A program made the position numbers and the translations under genes. 64,000 nt of DNA from Bradyrhizobium sp. 138 (GTDB lineage: Bacteria > Pseudomonadota > Alphaproteobacteria > Rhizobiales > Xanthobacteraceae). The notes beneath the pieces were generated by a model. The model saw only the letters and a program-made list of their open reading frames with translations, was not told the DNA's origin and made no database searches. Within the stretch, counting starts at the first letter, position 1. Each line of letters starts with the position of its first letter. This document shows positions 8,247 through 18,762 of this stretch, piece by piece. The DNA is taken from contig NZ_JADPKT010000020.1 in NCBI RefSeq assembly GCF_023074075.1, positions 186,001 through 250,000 on the forward strand. Direction: 5' to 3'.

Positions 8247-9413
8247 TTGAGCACCGCGCCGCGCATCGACATCGACCCGGCCGCGTTCTGGGCCGATCCC
8301 TATCCGATGCTCGCGAAAATGCGGAAAGACGCGCCGATCGCCTTCGTGCCGCAGCTCGGCTCGACGCTGCTGACCAGCCGCGACGACATCTCGATCTCCG
8401 AGAAGCAGATCGACGTGTTCTCCTCGCACCAGCCGGCGGGCCTGATGAACCGGCTGATGGGGCACAACATGATGCGCAAGGACGGCGAGGCGCATCAGGT
8501 CGAGCGCCGCGCGATGTTCCCGACGGTGTCGCCGAGGACGGTGAAGGCGCACTGGACCGCGCTGTTTCAAGCCCATGCCGACCGCATTCTCGATGCGATC
8601 GAGCCGGGGCGGATCGATTTCATGCGCGACTTCGCGCTGCCGTTCTCCGGCGAATGCCTGAAGTCGATCACCGGCCTCACCAATATCGGCTTTGAGGACA
8701 TGGATGCGTGGTCGCAGGGCATGATCGAGGGCATCGCCAATTATGCCGGCGATCCCGCGGTCGAGGCGCGCTGCCATGCCGCGACCTCAGGCATCGATGC
8801 TGCGATCGACGATATCCTGCCGGTGATGCGTGAGAAACCCGACCAGAGCATCCTCGGCGTGCTTCTTGCGTCCGGCATGCCGATGGAGAGCGTGCACGCA
8901 AATGTCAAACTCGCGATCTCAGGCGGGCAGAACGAGCCGCGCAAGGCGATCGCCGGCACGGTCTGGGCGCTGCTGACCCACCCCGAGCAGCTCGATCTCG
9001 TGCGCAAGGATGAGGTGACCTGGTTGCAGGCGTTCGAGGAATACGCCCGCTGGATCTCGCCGATCGGCATGTCGCCGCGGCGGATCGCAAAGCCCTGGAG
9101 CATCCGCGACGTGTCGTTCGAGCTCGATGAGCGCGTGTTCCTGATGTTCGGCTCCGCCAATCGCGACGAGAAGCATTTTGACCGCGCCGATCAGTTCGAT
9201 GTGCGGCGCGATACGACCAAGAGCGTCGCGTTCGGCGCCGGCCCGCATTTCTGCGCCGGCGCCTTCGCCTCGCGCGCCATGATCGCCGATGTCGCGCTGC
9301 CGACATTGTTCGCGCGCGCTAAGACGCTGGAGATCGCCGACGACGAGGAGGTGCGGATCGGCGGTTGGGCGTTCCGGGGCCTGCAGAACTTGCCGGTTAT
9401 CTGGGCGCATTAG
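8247..9413 (+). CDS. Cytochrome P450
   Basis: A 388-aa soluble bacterial P450. The heme loop is FGAGPHFCAGAFASR, with Cys as the iron ligand. The K-helix ExxR region appears as EEYARWISPIG, and its Arg follows in the expected order. The I-helix reads AISGGQNEPRKAIAG, so Gly-Gly-x-x-Glu replaces the common A-G-x-x-T. The start is TTG at 8247 after AGGGAG; no ATG fits the N-terminus. There is no ferredoxin or reductase gene beside it, so electrons must come from elsewhere. Its substrate is unknown. Confidence 0.9.
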   Translation: MSTAPRIDIDPAAFWADPYPMLAKMRKDAPIAFVPQLGSTLLTSRDDISISEKQIDVFSSHQPAGLMNRLMGHNMMRKDGEAHQVERRAMFPTVSPRTVKAHWTALFQAHADRILDAIEPGRIDFMRDFALPFSGECLKSITGLTNIGFEDMDAWSQGMIEGIANYAGDPAVEARCHAATSGIDAAIDDILPVMREKPDQSILGVLLASGMPMESVHANVKLAISGGQNEPRKAIAGTVWALLTHPEQLDLVRKDEVTWLQAFEEYARWISPIGMSPRRIAKPWSIRDVSFELDERVFLMFGSANRDEKHFDRADQFDVRRDTTKSVAFGAGPHFCAGAFASRAMIADVALPTLFARAKTLEIADDEEVRIGGWAFRGLQNLPVIWAH

Positions 9414-9791
9414 ACCCGCGGACGTGCGCGCACCATGCCGATCATTTCATCATGCGCCTGTTTTGCCCGACGGCGCAAAGGCTTGCCTGACCAAATCGCA
9501 GGAAGCGTAAGTCATTGATCTCGTTGCCGCCGGCTACTGTGCATGGGGTTGTTTTCGACATTTTGAGTTCGGTGCTTCGCGATCACGAACGGGAACAGTG
9601 TATCGCTCACATTCCCGTGCGAAAATAATCGCTCTGCATCGTCGTCGCCGCTTGAAAGAATAATCATGCGCACGACCGCTCGCGCAGTGCTCGCATCGCT
9701 ATTTTCCTCGACGTCTCGACACCTCAGATAACCCGCACCATCATTCTTCACACGGGAACGAGCAACGGCCGCACGTGGCCGGGAGTGTGGA
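9414..9791. promoter_or_regulatory. Upstream region of the sulfonate operon
   Basis: There is no gene I can support in these 378 bases. They must carry the promoter of the ssu-type operon. An imperfect regulatory-looking arrangement is visible: ACGGGAA at 9589-9595 and its inverse TTCCCGT at 9612-9618, with a further CACGGGAA copy near 9747. I cannot assign a regulator. Confidence 0.35.
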
Positions 9792-10742
9792 ATGCAGCGT
9801 CGCGACTTTCTCAAACTATCGATCGGAACTGCGGCCGCTGCAGCGATTGCCTCGCCTGCACTAGCGCAAGGCACGGTGAAGGACATCCGTATCGGCTACC
9901 AGAAGACCGGCGTGCTGGTGATCGCGCGTCAGCAGGCGAGTTTGGAAAAACATTTCACGCCGCAAGGCATCGACGTGAAATGGATCGAGTTTTCCTCCGG
10001 GCCGCCGATGATGGAAGCCATGAATGTCGGCAGCGTCGATTTCGGCTCGGTCGGTGATTCCCCGCCGGTGTTCGCGCAGGCCGCGGGAGCTGCGATCGTC
10101 TATGCCGCCGGCCAGCCCATCACCAACGGGCAGGGCATTCTGGTGCCGAAGGATTCCCCGATCCGCAGCATCGCCGATTTGAAGGGCAAGCGCATCGGCT
10201 TCACCAAGGGCTCCAGCGCCCACAACATCGTGGTGCAGACGCTGGAGAAGGCCGGTCTCACCTATGCCGACATCACGCCGGTCTATCTGACGCCGCCGGA
10301 TGCCGGTCCCGCCTTCGCCAATGGCAGCATCGAGGCTTGGGCGATCTGGGATCCGTATTTCGCGATCGGCGAGACCAAGCAGGGCGGTCGCATCCTGATC
10401 AATTCGCGCGAGGTCACCAAGACCAATTCCTTCTACATCGCCAATCGCGAGTTCGCGAGGAATCACGGCGCGATCCTGCAGCAGATCGTCGACGTGACGA
10501 CCGCGGCGGGCAGATGGGCCGAACGGCATCGCGACGAGGTCGCCAAATCGCTCGCCGCGATCACCGGCGTCCCGCTGGACATCCAGACCGTCGCCGCCAA
10601 ACGCGCGAACTTCGTGGTCGGTCCGGTCACCGACGACATCGTAGCAACCCAGCAGGGCGTCGCCGACCGCTTCTACAAGCTCGGCCTGATCCCGAAGCCG
10701 ATTCAGATCCGCGACATCGTCTGGCGCAATCCGGCAGCCTGA
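9792..10742 (+). CDS. ssuA: Aliphatic sulfonate ABC transporter substrate-binding protein, Tat-exported copy
   Basis: A 316-aa periplasmic binding protein of the SsuA/TauA/NrtA type. The N-terminus MQRRDFLKLSIGTAAAAAIA, ending ALA, is a textbook twin-arginine signal. The mature part starts KDIRIGYQKTG and contains SSGPPMMEAMNVGSVDFG and WAIWDPYFA, as in SsuA proteins. It would deliver alkanesulfonates to the SsuB/SsuC transporter encoded three genes on. It is followed after 38 bp by a second SsuA-like gene with a different export signal. Start ATG 9792 has GGGAG upstream. The exact ligand cannot be told. Confidence 0.9.
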   Translation: MQRRDFLKLSIGTAAAAAIASPALAQGTVKDIRIGYQKTGVLVIARQQASLEKHFTPQGIDVKWIEFSSGPPMMEAMNVGSVDFGSVGDSPPVFAQAAGAAIVYAAGQPITNGQGILVPKDSPIRSIADLKGKRIGFTKGSSAHNIVVQTLEKAGLTYADITPVYLTPPDAGPAFANGSIEAWAIWDPYFAIGETKQGGRILINSREVTKTNSFYIANREFARNHGAILQQIVDVTTAAGRWAERHRDEVAKSLAAITGVPLDIQTVAAKRANFVVGPVTDDIVATQQGVADRFYKLGLIPKPIQIRDIVWRNPAA

Positions 10743-10780
10743 CCGTGCCGACCACTCTTCCCATCCACAAGGGTTTGAAC

Positions 10781-11734
10781 ATGAGGCGTATCATTCAGCG
10801 TCTGATCGCAGCCATCGTGCTGTCGATCGGCATTGTTGCCGCCGCAGTCGGCACCTCCTACGGGCAGGACAAGGTGGTCCGCATCGGCTACCAGAAATAC
10901 GGCAAGCTGGTGCTGCTTAGGAGCAAGGGCACGCTGGAGCCGAAGTTAGCTGCCGACGGCTATAAGGTGGTGTGGACCGAATTCCCCTCCGGACCGCCGC
11001 TGCTCGAGGCGCTCAATGTCGGCGCGATCGATTTCGGCAACACCGGCGAAGCCCCGCCGATCTTCGCGCAGGCCGCCGGCGCGCCGATCCAGTATGTCGC
11101 CTATGAACCACCGGCGCCGAAGGGCGAGGCGATCCTGGTGCCGAAGGACAGTCCGCTGAAATCGGTCGCGGACCTCAAGGGCAAGAAGATCGCGCTCAAC
11201 AAGGGCTCCAACGTCCACTACCTCCTGGTCAAGGCGCTGGAGAAAGCCGGCGTGAAATATTCGGACATCGAACCGGTGTTCCTCGCGCCGGCCGACGCGC
11301 GCGCCGCCTTCGAGCGCGGCGCGGTCGATGCCTGGGTGATCTGGGATCCGTTCCAGGCCGCGGCGGAAGCCGCCACCGGCGCCCGCACGCTCGCTGACGG
11401 CACCGGCATCGTCGCCAACTACCAGTTCTACTTCTCCTCCAGGAAATTCCTCGACGCCAATCCGAAGATTGTCGACGCCGTGCTCACCGAGCTGAGCGCG
11501 GTCGATGACTGGGCCAAGGGCGACATCCACGCGGTGGCCGAGCAACTGGCGCCATCGATCGGATTGCCGGTGCCGGTGGTCGAGGTGGCGTTGAAGCGGC
11601 AGTCTTACGGCATCAAGCCGATCACCGATGCCGTCATCGCCGATCAGCAGCAGGTTGCCGACGCGTTCTTCGCGCTGGGCCTCATCCCCAAATCCATCAA
11701 GATCTCCGACGTCGCGCGGAAGTCAGGATCGTGA
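10781..11734 (+). CDS. ssuA: Aliphatic sulfonate ABC transporter substrate-binding protein, Sec-exported copy
   Basis: A 317-aa paralogue of the preceding gene (shared segments include [32 protein letters not shown]). The signal peptide is of the ordinary Sec type: [20 protein letters not shown], then cleavage near SYGQ. ATG 10781 was chosen because it starts the signal; the reading frame stays open much further upstream, but that is an out-of-frame overlap with the previous gene. Its stop overlaps the GTG start of ssuD. Two binding proteins feeding one permease may widen the range of sulfonates taken up. Confidence 0.92.
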   Translation: MRRIIQRLIAAIVLSIGIVAAAVGTSYGQDKVVRIGYQKYGKLVLLRSKGTLEPKLAADGYKVVWTEFPSGPPLLEALNVGAIDFGNTGEAPPIFAQAAGAPIQYVAYEPPAPKGEAILVPKDSPLKSVADLKGKKIALNKGSNVHYLLVKALEKAGVKYSDIEPVFLAPADARAAFERGAVDAWVIWDPFQAAAEAATGARTLADGTGIVANYQFYFSSRKFLDANPKIVDAVLTELSAVDDWAKGDIHAVAEQLAPSIGLPVPVVEVALKRQSYGIKPITDAVIADQQQVADAFFALGLIPKSIKISDVARKSGS

Positions 11735-12909
11735 GCAAAGTCATGACCAAGCAAAGCAACCCCAACATCCTCTGGTTCCTGCCGACCCACGGTGACGGGC
11801 GCTATCTCGGCACCGGCATCGGCGGCCGCGAGGTCAATTTCAACTATCTGCGGCAGATCGCGCAGGCTGCCGACCAGCTCGGCTATTTCGGCGTGCTGCT
11901 GCCGACCGGACGCTCCTGCGAAGATTCCTGGATCGTTGCCTCTTCAGTGGCGCCGTTCACCGAGCGGCTGCGCTATCTCGTGGCTGTCCGCCCCGGCCTG
12001 CAATCGCCGAGCGCTGCGGCGCGCATGACAGCGACGCTCGACCGCGTCACCAACGGCCGGCTGCTGGTCAATGTCGTCACCGGCGGCGATCCCGTCGAGA
12101 ACAAGGGCGACGGCATCTTCCTTGGCCATGACGAACGCTACGAGGTCACTCGCGAGTTCCTGGGCGTCTATAGCGACCTGCTCGCCGGCAAGACGGTGAA
12201 CGTCGAGGGCAAGCACATCCATGTCGAGGGCGGCAAGCTCTTGTTTCCGCCGGTGCAGGCGCCGCGGCCGCCGCTGTATTTCGGCGGCTCGTCCGATGCT
12301 GGCATCGACGTCGCGGTCGACACCGTCGACAAATATCTCACCTGGGGCGAGCCGCCGGCGCTGGTGGCCGAGAAGATCGCGAAGGTGAGGGAGGTCGCCG
12401 CTGCGCGCGGTAGAAAACTCTCCTTCGGCATTCGTCTTCACGTCATCGTTCGCGAGACCAATGAAGCGGCCTGGCGCGCCGCGAACGAACTGATCAAGCA
12501 TGTCAGCGACGACACCATTGCGCTAGCGCAGAAGAACTTTGCCCGCATGGACTCGGTCGGCCAGCAACGCATGGCGCAGCTGCATGGCGGCAAGCGCGAC
12601 AAGCTCGAGATCGCGCCGAACCTCTGGGCCGGCGTCGGCCTGGTGCGCGGCGGTGCCGGCACCGCGCTGGTCGGCGATGCCGAGACCGTCGCGACCCGCA
12701 TCAGGGAGTATCAGGATCTCGGCGTCGATACCTTCATCATGTCGGGCTATCCGCATCTGGAGGAGGCCTATCGCTTCGCCGAGCTGGTTTTCCCGTTGCT
12801 CGCGCTGGAGCAGCCGAGCAACGTTACCAAGCTGCACTTCAACGGCGGTCCGTTCGGCGAGACGGTCGGCAGCGACTTCCGTCCGCAGCATCGGGTGTCG
12901 CAGTCATGA
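11731..12909 (+). CDS. ssuD: FMNH2-dependent alkanesulfonate monooxygenase
   Basis: A 392-aa enzyme that cleaves alkanesulfonates to aldehyde and sulfite with FMNH2 and oxygen. The order [20 protein letters not shown] near the N-terminus is nearly diagnostic for Ssu[11 protein letters not shown] carries the conserved Cys near residue 54 of the E. coli enzyme, and RLHVIVRET carries the Arg-x-His pair. Start taken as GTG 11731, overlapping the stop of the upstream gene as GTGA with AGGA close by; ATG at 11743 is an alternative. Its stop overlaps the ssuC start as ATGA. Confidence 0.95.
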   Translation: MSKVMTKQSNPNILWFLPTHGDGRYLGTGIGGREVNFNYLRQIAQAADQLGYFGVLLPTGRSCEDSWIVASSVAPFTERLRYLVAVRPGLQSPSAAARMTATLDRVTNGRLLVNVVTGGDPVENKGDGIFLGHDERYEVTREFLGVYSDLLAGKTVNVEGKHIHVEGGKLLFPPVQAPRPPLYFGGSSDAGIDVAVDTVDKYLTWGEPPALVAEKIAKVREVAAARGRKLSFGIRLHVIVRETNEAAWRAANELIKHVSDDTIALAQKNFARMDSVGQQRMAQLHGGKRDKLEIAPNLWAGVGLVRGGAGTALVGDAETVATRIREYQDLGVDTFIMSGYPHLEEAYRFAELVFPLLALEQPSNVTKLHFNGGPFGETVGSDFRPQHRVSQS

Positions 12910-13712
12910 GCCTGATCGATAGCATCCCGCTTCCGCGCAGCGTCCGCCTGCCGCGGGTGGACGGCCTGATCCAGTGGATCGTGCCGCTGGCCATCATCGC
13001 GATCTGGCAGGTTGCGAGCGTCACGGGATTCGTGCCGACCCGCGTGCTGCCCGCGCCGAGCGACGTCGTGCTCGCCGGCTGGAAGCTGCTGCTCTCCGGC
13101 GAGCTCGTCCGCAACATCTGGGTGTCGTTCTGGCGCGCCTCGATCGGCTTTCTGATCGGCGGCAGCATCGGCTTCGCCTTCGGCCTCGCCAACGGCCTGT
13201 CGCAGCTGTCGGCAAAGCTCACCGACACCACGCTGCAGATGGTGCGCAACGTGCCGCATCTGGCGCTGATCCCGCTGGTCATCCTCTGGTTCGGCATCGA
13301 CGAGAGCGCAAAGCTGTTCCTGGTGGCGCTCGGGGTGTTTTTTCCGATCTACCTCAACACGCTGCACGGCATCCGCACCGTCGATCCGCAGCTGATCGAG
13401 ATGGGCCGCATCTACGGCATGACGGACGGCGAACTGTTCCGCCGCGTGATCTTCCCGGGCGCGCTGCCCTCGATCTTCGTCGGCATCCGCTTCGCGCTCG
13501 GCATCATGTGGCTGACCCTGATCGTCGCCGAGACCATCGCGGCCTCCTCGGGCCTCGGCTACATGGCGATGCAGGCGCGCGAGTTCATGCTGATCGACGT
13601 CGTCGTGCTCTCGATCCTGATCTACGCTTTGCTCGGCAAGCTCGCCGACAGCGCCTCCCGCGTGCTGGAGCGTCTCACGCTCTCCTGGCACCCCGCCTTC
13701 CAGAAACGTTGA
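12906..13712 (+). CDS. ssuC: Sulfonate ABC transporter permease
   Basis: A 268-aa inner-membrane permease of the binding-protein-dependent family with about six transmembrane helices. The EAA loop that docks on the ATPase is visible as [20 protein letters not shown] followed by [12 protein letters not shown]. Length is normal for SsuC. The ATG overlaps the ssuD stop. It forms the membrane channel for sulfonates delivered by the two SsuA-like proteins and is driven by the SsuB gene 20 bp downstream. Confidence 0.94.
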   Translation: MSLIDSIPLPRSVRLPRVDGLIQWIVPLAIIAIWQVASVTGFVPTRVLPAPSDVVLAGWKLLLSGELVRNIWVSFWRASIGFLIGGSIGFAFGLANGLSQLSAKLTDTTLQMVRNVPHLALIPLVILWFGIDESAKLFLVALGVFFPIYLNTLHGIRTVDPQLIEMGRIYGMTDGELFRRVIFPGALPSIFVGIRFALGIMWLTLIVAETIAASSGLGYMAMQAREFMLIDVVVLSILIYALLGKLADSASRVLERLTLSWHPAFQKR

Positions 13713-13732
13713 TCAGAAATACTGGGACTCAC

Positions 13733-14569
13733 ATGCAGACAGCCGTTCGTAGCTCCCTTCCGGAAACCGAGCTCGCCAGCCGCGCCAATTTCACACCTCA
13801 CGCTCGTGTGGTGCGCGAAGAGCGCTCGGCGTCTGCCGTCGGACTGCCGCTCAGCATCCGCGGCCTGCGCAAATCGTTCGGCGACAACGAGGTGCTGCGC
13901 GGCATCGACCTGCACATTCCCGCTGGTCAGTTCGTCGCCATCGTGGGCAAAAGCGGCTGCGGCAAGAGCACGCTGCTGCGCCTCATCGCCGGCCTGGACA
14001 AGATCGATGCCGGCAGCATCAGCTTCGGTCAGGAGATCCAGCCCGAGGACATCCGCGTCATGTTCCAGGAGCCGCGGCTGCTGCCCTGGGCACGCGTGCT
14101 CGCCAATGTCGAAGTCGGCCTCGGCCGCGATCGCGCCTCCGGCGATGCGCATGCGCGCGCGGAGAAGGCGCTGATCGAGGTCGGGCTCGCCGACAAGCGC
14201 GACCAATGGCCCTCGGTGTTGTCGGGCGGCCAGAAGCAGCGCGTCGCGCTCGGCCGTGCGCTGGTCTCGCGCCCACGCGTGCTCGCCTTCGACGAGCCGC
14301 TCGGCGCGCTGGATGCGCTGACCCGGATCTCGATGCAGCGCCTTCTGGAGCGCGTTTGGCGCGACCAGGGCTTTACCGCCATCCTCGTCACCCACGATGT
14401 CTCCGAAGCGGTTGCGTTGGCTGATCGCGTGCTCGTGATCGAGGAGGGCCGCATCGCCCACGACGTCTCGGTTAACGCAGGCAGGCCGCGTCAGCGCGGC
14501 TCGGTCGAGCTTGCCGGCCTCGAAGGCTCGATCCTGAGCCACCTGTTGTCGGCGGACGATCGTACCTAG
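13733..14569 (+). CDS. ssuB: Sulfonate ABC transporter ATP-binding protein
   Basis: A 278-aa ABC ATPase. The N-terminal extension of about 40 residues is Arg/Ser-rich and not conserved. The ABC domain has Walker [10 protein letters not shown], the Q-loop [10 protein letters not shown], the signature [15 protein letters not shown], Walker B VLAFDEP with the D-loop GALD, and switch His in [21 protein letters not shown] is characteristic of the SsuB/TauB/NrtD group. ATG at 13733 was chosen as the first start after ssuC. It energises import through SsuC. Confidence 0.94.
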   Translation: MQTAVRSSLPETELASRANFTPHARVVREERSASAVGLPLSIRGLRKSFGDNEVLRGIDLHIPAGQFVAIVGKSGCGKSTLLRLIAGLDKIDAGSISFGQEIQPEDIRVMFQEPRLLPWARVLANVEVGLGRDRASGDAHARAEKALIEVGLADKRDQWPSVLSGGQKQRVALGRALVSRPRVLAFDEPLGALDALTRISMQRLLERVWRDQGFTAILVTHDVSEAVALADRVLVIEEGRIAHDVSVNAGRPRQRGSVELAGLEGSILSHLLSADDRT

Positions 14570-14601
14570 ATACAGGGAACCCCGTTCTGGGGAGCAATGC
14601 C

Positions 14602-15183
14602 ATGAATGTAGTGCCCCGCGATCTCATGACTGAAATCCCCGTCTCGTCCGCCGATTTCCGCGGCGCCATGCGCCATCTCACCGGCGGCGTCAGTGTCATC
14701 ACTGCCGGGCGGGGCAAGGACATCACCGGCATGACGGTCACCTCGGTGACCTCACTGTCGGTCGAGCCGCCGACGCTGCTGGTCAGCATCAACCGCGATG
14801 CCTCGTCCTTTCCGCTGATCCGGCGCCACGGTGCTTTCGGCGTCAACATCCTCAATGCCGACCAGCTCGATGTCGCCGAGCGTTTTGCCGGCAAGGGCGG
14901 GCTGAAGGGCGCCGATCGTTTCGCGGGGGCCAGATGGGTGACGGCGGTGTCGGGCGTTCCGCTCCTGGCCGGCGCGCTGTCGGCCTTCGATTGCGAGGTC
15001 GAGGAGATCGTCGAACGCCACTCGCACGGCATCGTCATCGGCCGTGTCAGGGACATCAAGAGTTCCACCCGCACCGCTGCGCTGGCCTATTGGCACGGCC
15101 AGTATGTGGCGGTCGACCAGGACGAGGATGCGGCGAGGCTCGCCGATGTCAGCCTCCCCGCGCGCGGCCGGCGCGGCGTTTGA
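14602..15183 (+). CDS. Flavin reductase (DIM6/NTAB-like), probable FMNH2 supplier for SsuD
   Basis: A 193-aa protein of the flavin-reductase-like split-barrel family (HpaC/DIM6-type). Typical segments are FRGAMRHLTGGVSVITAG, GMTVTSVTSLSVEPPTLLVS and HGAFGVNILN. It would reduce FMN with NAD(P)H and pass FMNH2 to SsuD. This is not the flavodoxin-like SsuE of E. coli, so it is a functional replacement inferred from operon position (33 bp after ssuB). ATG 14602 follows GGGGAG; an in-frame ATG 24 bases on is an alternative. Confidence 0.88.
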   Translation: MNVVPRDLMTEIPVSSADFRGAMRHLTGGVSVITAGRGKDITGMTVTSVTSLSVEPPTLLVSINRDASSFPLIRRHGAFGVNILNADQLDVAERFAGKGGLKGADRFAGARWVTAVSGVPLLAGALSAFDCEVEEIVERHSHGIVIGRVRDIKSSTRTAALAYWHGQYVAVDQDEDAARLADVSLPARGRRGV

Positions 15184-15280
15184 TCGCCGTCCGAAGCGGG
15201 CATACAGACTGGCCTTTTCCGCCTCATCGTTCTAGAAGCGCCCAGAGCCTCCCTGTTCGGGACGGCCATGGAGCGGATCG

Positions 15281-15439
15281 ATGAAGCGCATCGCGACCTT
15301 CGCCTTCTACGCCGTTGGCGCGCTCGCGATCGCCTATCTCGCGCTCTATGCCTACGCGATGTTCTCAGGCCAGCCCGTGATCATCCCCGGCGATCCCATC
15401 CACATCTTCCGCAAGCCTGACGCGCCGAGCTATTCGTGA
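15281..15439 (+). CDS. Small single-span membrane protein, 52 aa
   Basis: The frame codes MKRIATFAFYAVGALAIAYL, then LALYAYAMFSGQPVIIPGDP, and ends IHIFRKPDAPSYS. A basic N-terminus and one hydrophobic span of about 23 residues give a bitopic membrane protein. A GGAGCGG site lies about seven bases before the ATG. It follows the flavin reductase by 97 bp on the same strand. No family is recognised; coding is inferred from the ribosome site, the membrane pattern and the GC-rich third positions. Confidence 0.55.
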   Translation: MKRIATFAFYAVGALAIAYLALYAYAMFSGQPVIIPGDPIHIFRKPDAPSYS

Positions 15440-15452
15440 ACTCGGGAGGTCT

Positions 15453-15546
15453 CGTAGGGTGGGCAAAGCGAAGCGTGCCCAAGCACCTTTAGCCGATAGA
15501 AACAGATGGTGGGCACGGCGCAAAGAGCGCCTTTGCCCACCCTACG
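15453..15546. repeat. Intergenic palindromic repeat (GTAGGGTGGGCAAAG type)
   Basis: The left arm CGTAGGGTGGGCAAAG at 15453-15468 is the exact inverse of CTTTGCCCACCCTACG at 15531-15546, with inner GTGCCC/GGGCAC elements. This is a REP-like element of the kind scattered through Bradyrhizobium intergenic regions. It lies between convergent genes. Confidence 0.85.
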
Positions 15547-15557
15547 GCACCTGGATT

Positions 15558-16706
15558 TCACCCCCTCAAGATCGCCAGCGCCAGCGCCTGCGCGCGCGGC
15601 ACGATGCTGTCGAGCTCGAGATATTCCTCCGGCGTGTGCGCGAGGCCGCCGACCGGGCCGAGGCCGCAGATGGTCGGCGTGCCAACGGCGGCGGTGAAGC
15701 CGGAATCGGCGCAGCCGGCGGAGAATTCGCCCTGCAGCGTGGTGAGGCCGGCCTGCCGTGCGGCGGCCTGGTAGTTCTCGAACAGCGCTTTTGATTCTGC
15801 ACTCTGCACCACCGGCACGAACTCGCCCTTGATCGCCAGCGTTGCGCTCGTGCCCGGCACGTAGGACGTCGCGACGATCGTCTCGATCGCTTCCATCACC
15901 CGCGCGCGATCGGCCGGATCGACATAACGCAGGTCGATCTGGCCCTCGGCGGAGGGCGCCGTGGTGTTGACGGACTGCCCGCCCGAGACCAGGCCGACAT
16001 TCAGCGTGATGCCCTTGTCGAGATCGGTGAGCGCGTGGATCTTGACGATCTTGTGCGCGAGCTCGCCGATCGCGCTGACGCCGGCGGCGAAATTGGCGCC
16101 GGAATGCGCGGCTTTGCCGGTGATGGCCAGATGCATGAAGATGCCGCCCTTGCGCCCCGTCACGACGTTGCCGGTGGGGCGGCCCGGCTCGGAATTGAAC
16201 ACGGCGCGGGCGGCGCGGCCTTCGCGCTCGATCACGGGCCGGGAGGAGGGCGAGCCGATCTCCTCGTCCGAGGTGATCAGCAGCTTGATCGGATGCGGGT
16301 TGCCGCCAAACTTGTGGAAGGCAGTTGCGACGAACACGTTCATGACGAGACCGGACTTCATGTCGGCGACGCCAGGACCATAGGCGCGGCCGTCGCGGAT
16401 GGTGAAGGGACGGCGCCCGGCCTCGCCCTTGCCGAACACGGTGTCGCGATGCCCCATCAACAGTACCGGCTTCTCATTGCTGCCGGGCTTTGCCACCTCG
16501 GCATGGATCGCATCGCCGAAGGCGTCGTGGCCCTCGCGCCGGCACGGAATGCCGTGCTCGGCAAAATGCCGCTCGAACCGCGCCCCGACCGCATCGACGC
16601 CTTCCTTGTCATAGGAGCCGGAATCGATGTTCACGACATCGCGGAGCAGATCGATCATCGCCTGCCGCTGTGCCGCCAGCCAGTCCGTGATTTGAGCTTC
16701 AGACAT
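15558..16706 (-). CDS. M20-family metallopeptidase (glutamate carboxypeptidase-like)
   Basis: A 382-aa zinc peptidase of the M20/ArgE/CPG2 family. Metal ligands can be read in order: GHRDTVF (His and the Asp that assists it), GVADMKSG (bridging Asp), TSDEEIGS (catalytic and metal Glu), FNSEPG, and the late His in GGLAHTPEEY. The dimerisation domain falls at about residues 185-300 (GRKGGIFMHLAITGKAAHSG). There is no signal peptide, so it is probably cytoplasmic. ATG 16706 is preceded by a GAGG-type stretch. It is convergent with the small membrane gene and flanked by repeats on both sides. Likely substrates are N-acyl or glutamyl amino acids. Confidence 0.9.
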   Translation of the reverse strand: MSEAQITDWLAAQRQAMIDLLRDVVNIDSGSYDKEGVDAVGARFERHFAEHGIPCRREGHDAFGDAIHAEVAKPGSNEKPVLLMGHRDTVFGKGEAGRRPFTIRDGRAYGPGVADMKSGLVMNVFVATAFHKFGGNPHPIKLLITSDEEIGSPSSRPVIEREGRAARAVFNSEPGRPTGNVVTGRKGGIFMHLAITGKAAHSGANFAAGVSAIGELAHKIVKIHALTDLDKGITLNVGLVSGGQSVNTTAPSAEGQIDLRYVDPADRARVMEAIETIVATSYVPGTSATLAIKGEFVPVVQSAESKALFENYQAAARQAGLTTLQGEFSAGCADSGFTAAVGTPTICGLGPVGGLAHTPEEYLELDSIVPRAQALALAILRG

Positions 16707-16806
16707 GTGGTTCCTCGCGTGGTTGTCGGGCGAGGTTATAGGGCCTTGCGCTGACGCGACCTAGTCGCCGGATGCGATGCCGTCATGCGGGGGCCGCTCT
16801 AAACGC

Positions 16807-16886
16807 CGTTATTGCGAGCGTAGCGAAGCAATCCAGAGCGTTTCCTCGGAGGGATTCTGGATTGCTTCGCTGCGCTCGCAATGACG
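16807..16886. repeat. Intergenic palindromic repeat (ATTGCGAGC/GCTCGCAAT type)
   Basis: Inverted arms reading CGTTATTGCGAGCG-TAGCGAAGCAATCC and its near-exact inverse flank a short loop. It matches the abundant 'not-far-from-tRNA-like' REP type of Bradyrhizobium and lies between the peptidase gene and flbD. Confidence 0.85.
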
Positions 16887-16964
16887 AGGTTGGCAGCCTG
16901 CACTCAGACAGAAATGCCCGGGACCAGCCCGGGCATTCGCATTCTCGATATTCGCTGGCACCGC

Positions 16965-18350
<1,386 letters not shown>

Positions 18351-18408
18351 GTCAGTCTCCTGTCCGTCTGGTCGCGCTGCCGCGCGTCATTCCCTGTTCG
18401 CGTAATGA

Positions 18409-18759
18409 TTACGTGCGTTCGGTCTTGATGATTTCGGTCATGGTCACGCCGAGCTTGTCCTCGACCAGGACGACTTCGCCGCGGGCGACCAGCTTGTTGT
18501 TGACGTAGATGTCGATGGCTTCGCCGACGCGGCGATCGAGCTCGAGCACGGTGCCGGGTCCAAGCTTCAGGAGCTCGCTGACGTCCATCTTGGAGCGGCC
18601 GAGCACCGCCGAGACCTGGACGGGAACGTCGAACACGGCCTCGAGGTCGGCGGCGGCGCGCGCCGCATATTCGTCCTCAGTGTAGCCGACGTCCGTGCCG
18701 GCAGGCGGCATCGGGCCGTTGAGATCGGGCAGCGGGACCTGTCCGTCGGTGTCGCTCAT
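18409..18759 (-). CDS. fliN: Flagellar motor switch protein FliN
   Basis: A 116-aa C-ring protein. The C-terminal SpoA/FliMN domain covers residues 40-115: FDVPVQVSAVLGRSKMDVSE, then LLKLGPGTVLELDR, and KLVARGEVVLVEDKLGVTMT. The N-terminal 35 residues are acidic and Pro-rich. Its start at 18759 is 3 bp after the fliH stop. With FliG and FliM it forms the switch that sets rotation; FliM is not in this window. The following flbD gene starts 58 bp on. Confidence 0.95.
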   Translation of the reverse strand: MSDTDGQVPLPDLNGPMPPAGTDVGYTEDEYAARAAADLEAVFDVPVQVSAVLGRSKMDVSELLKLGPGTVLELDRRVGEAIDIYVNNKLVARGEVVLVEDKLGVTMTEIIKTERT

Positions 18760-18762
18760 GGG

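Noticed and set aside
14602..15183. SsuE
   Set aside because: The fold signature is that of split-barrel flavin reductases, not the flavodoxin-like SsuE family.
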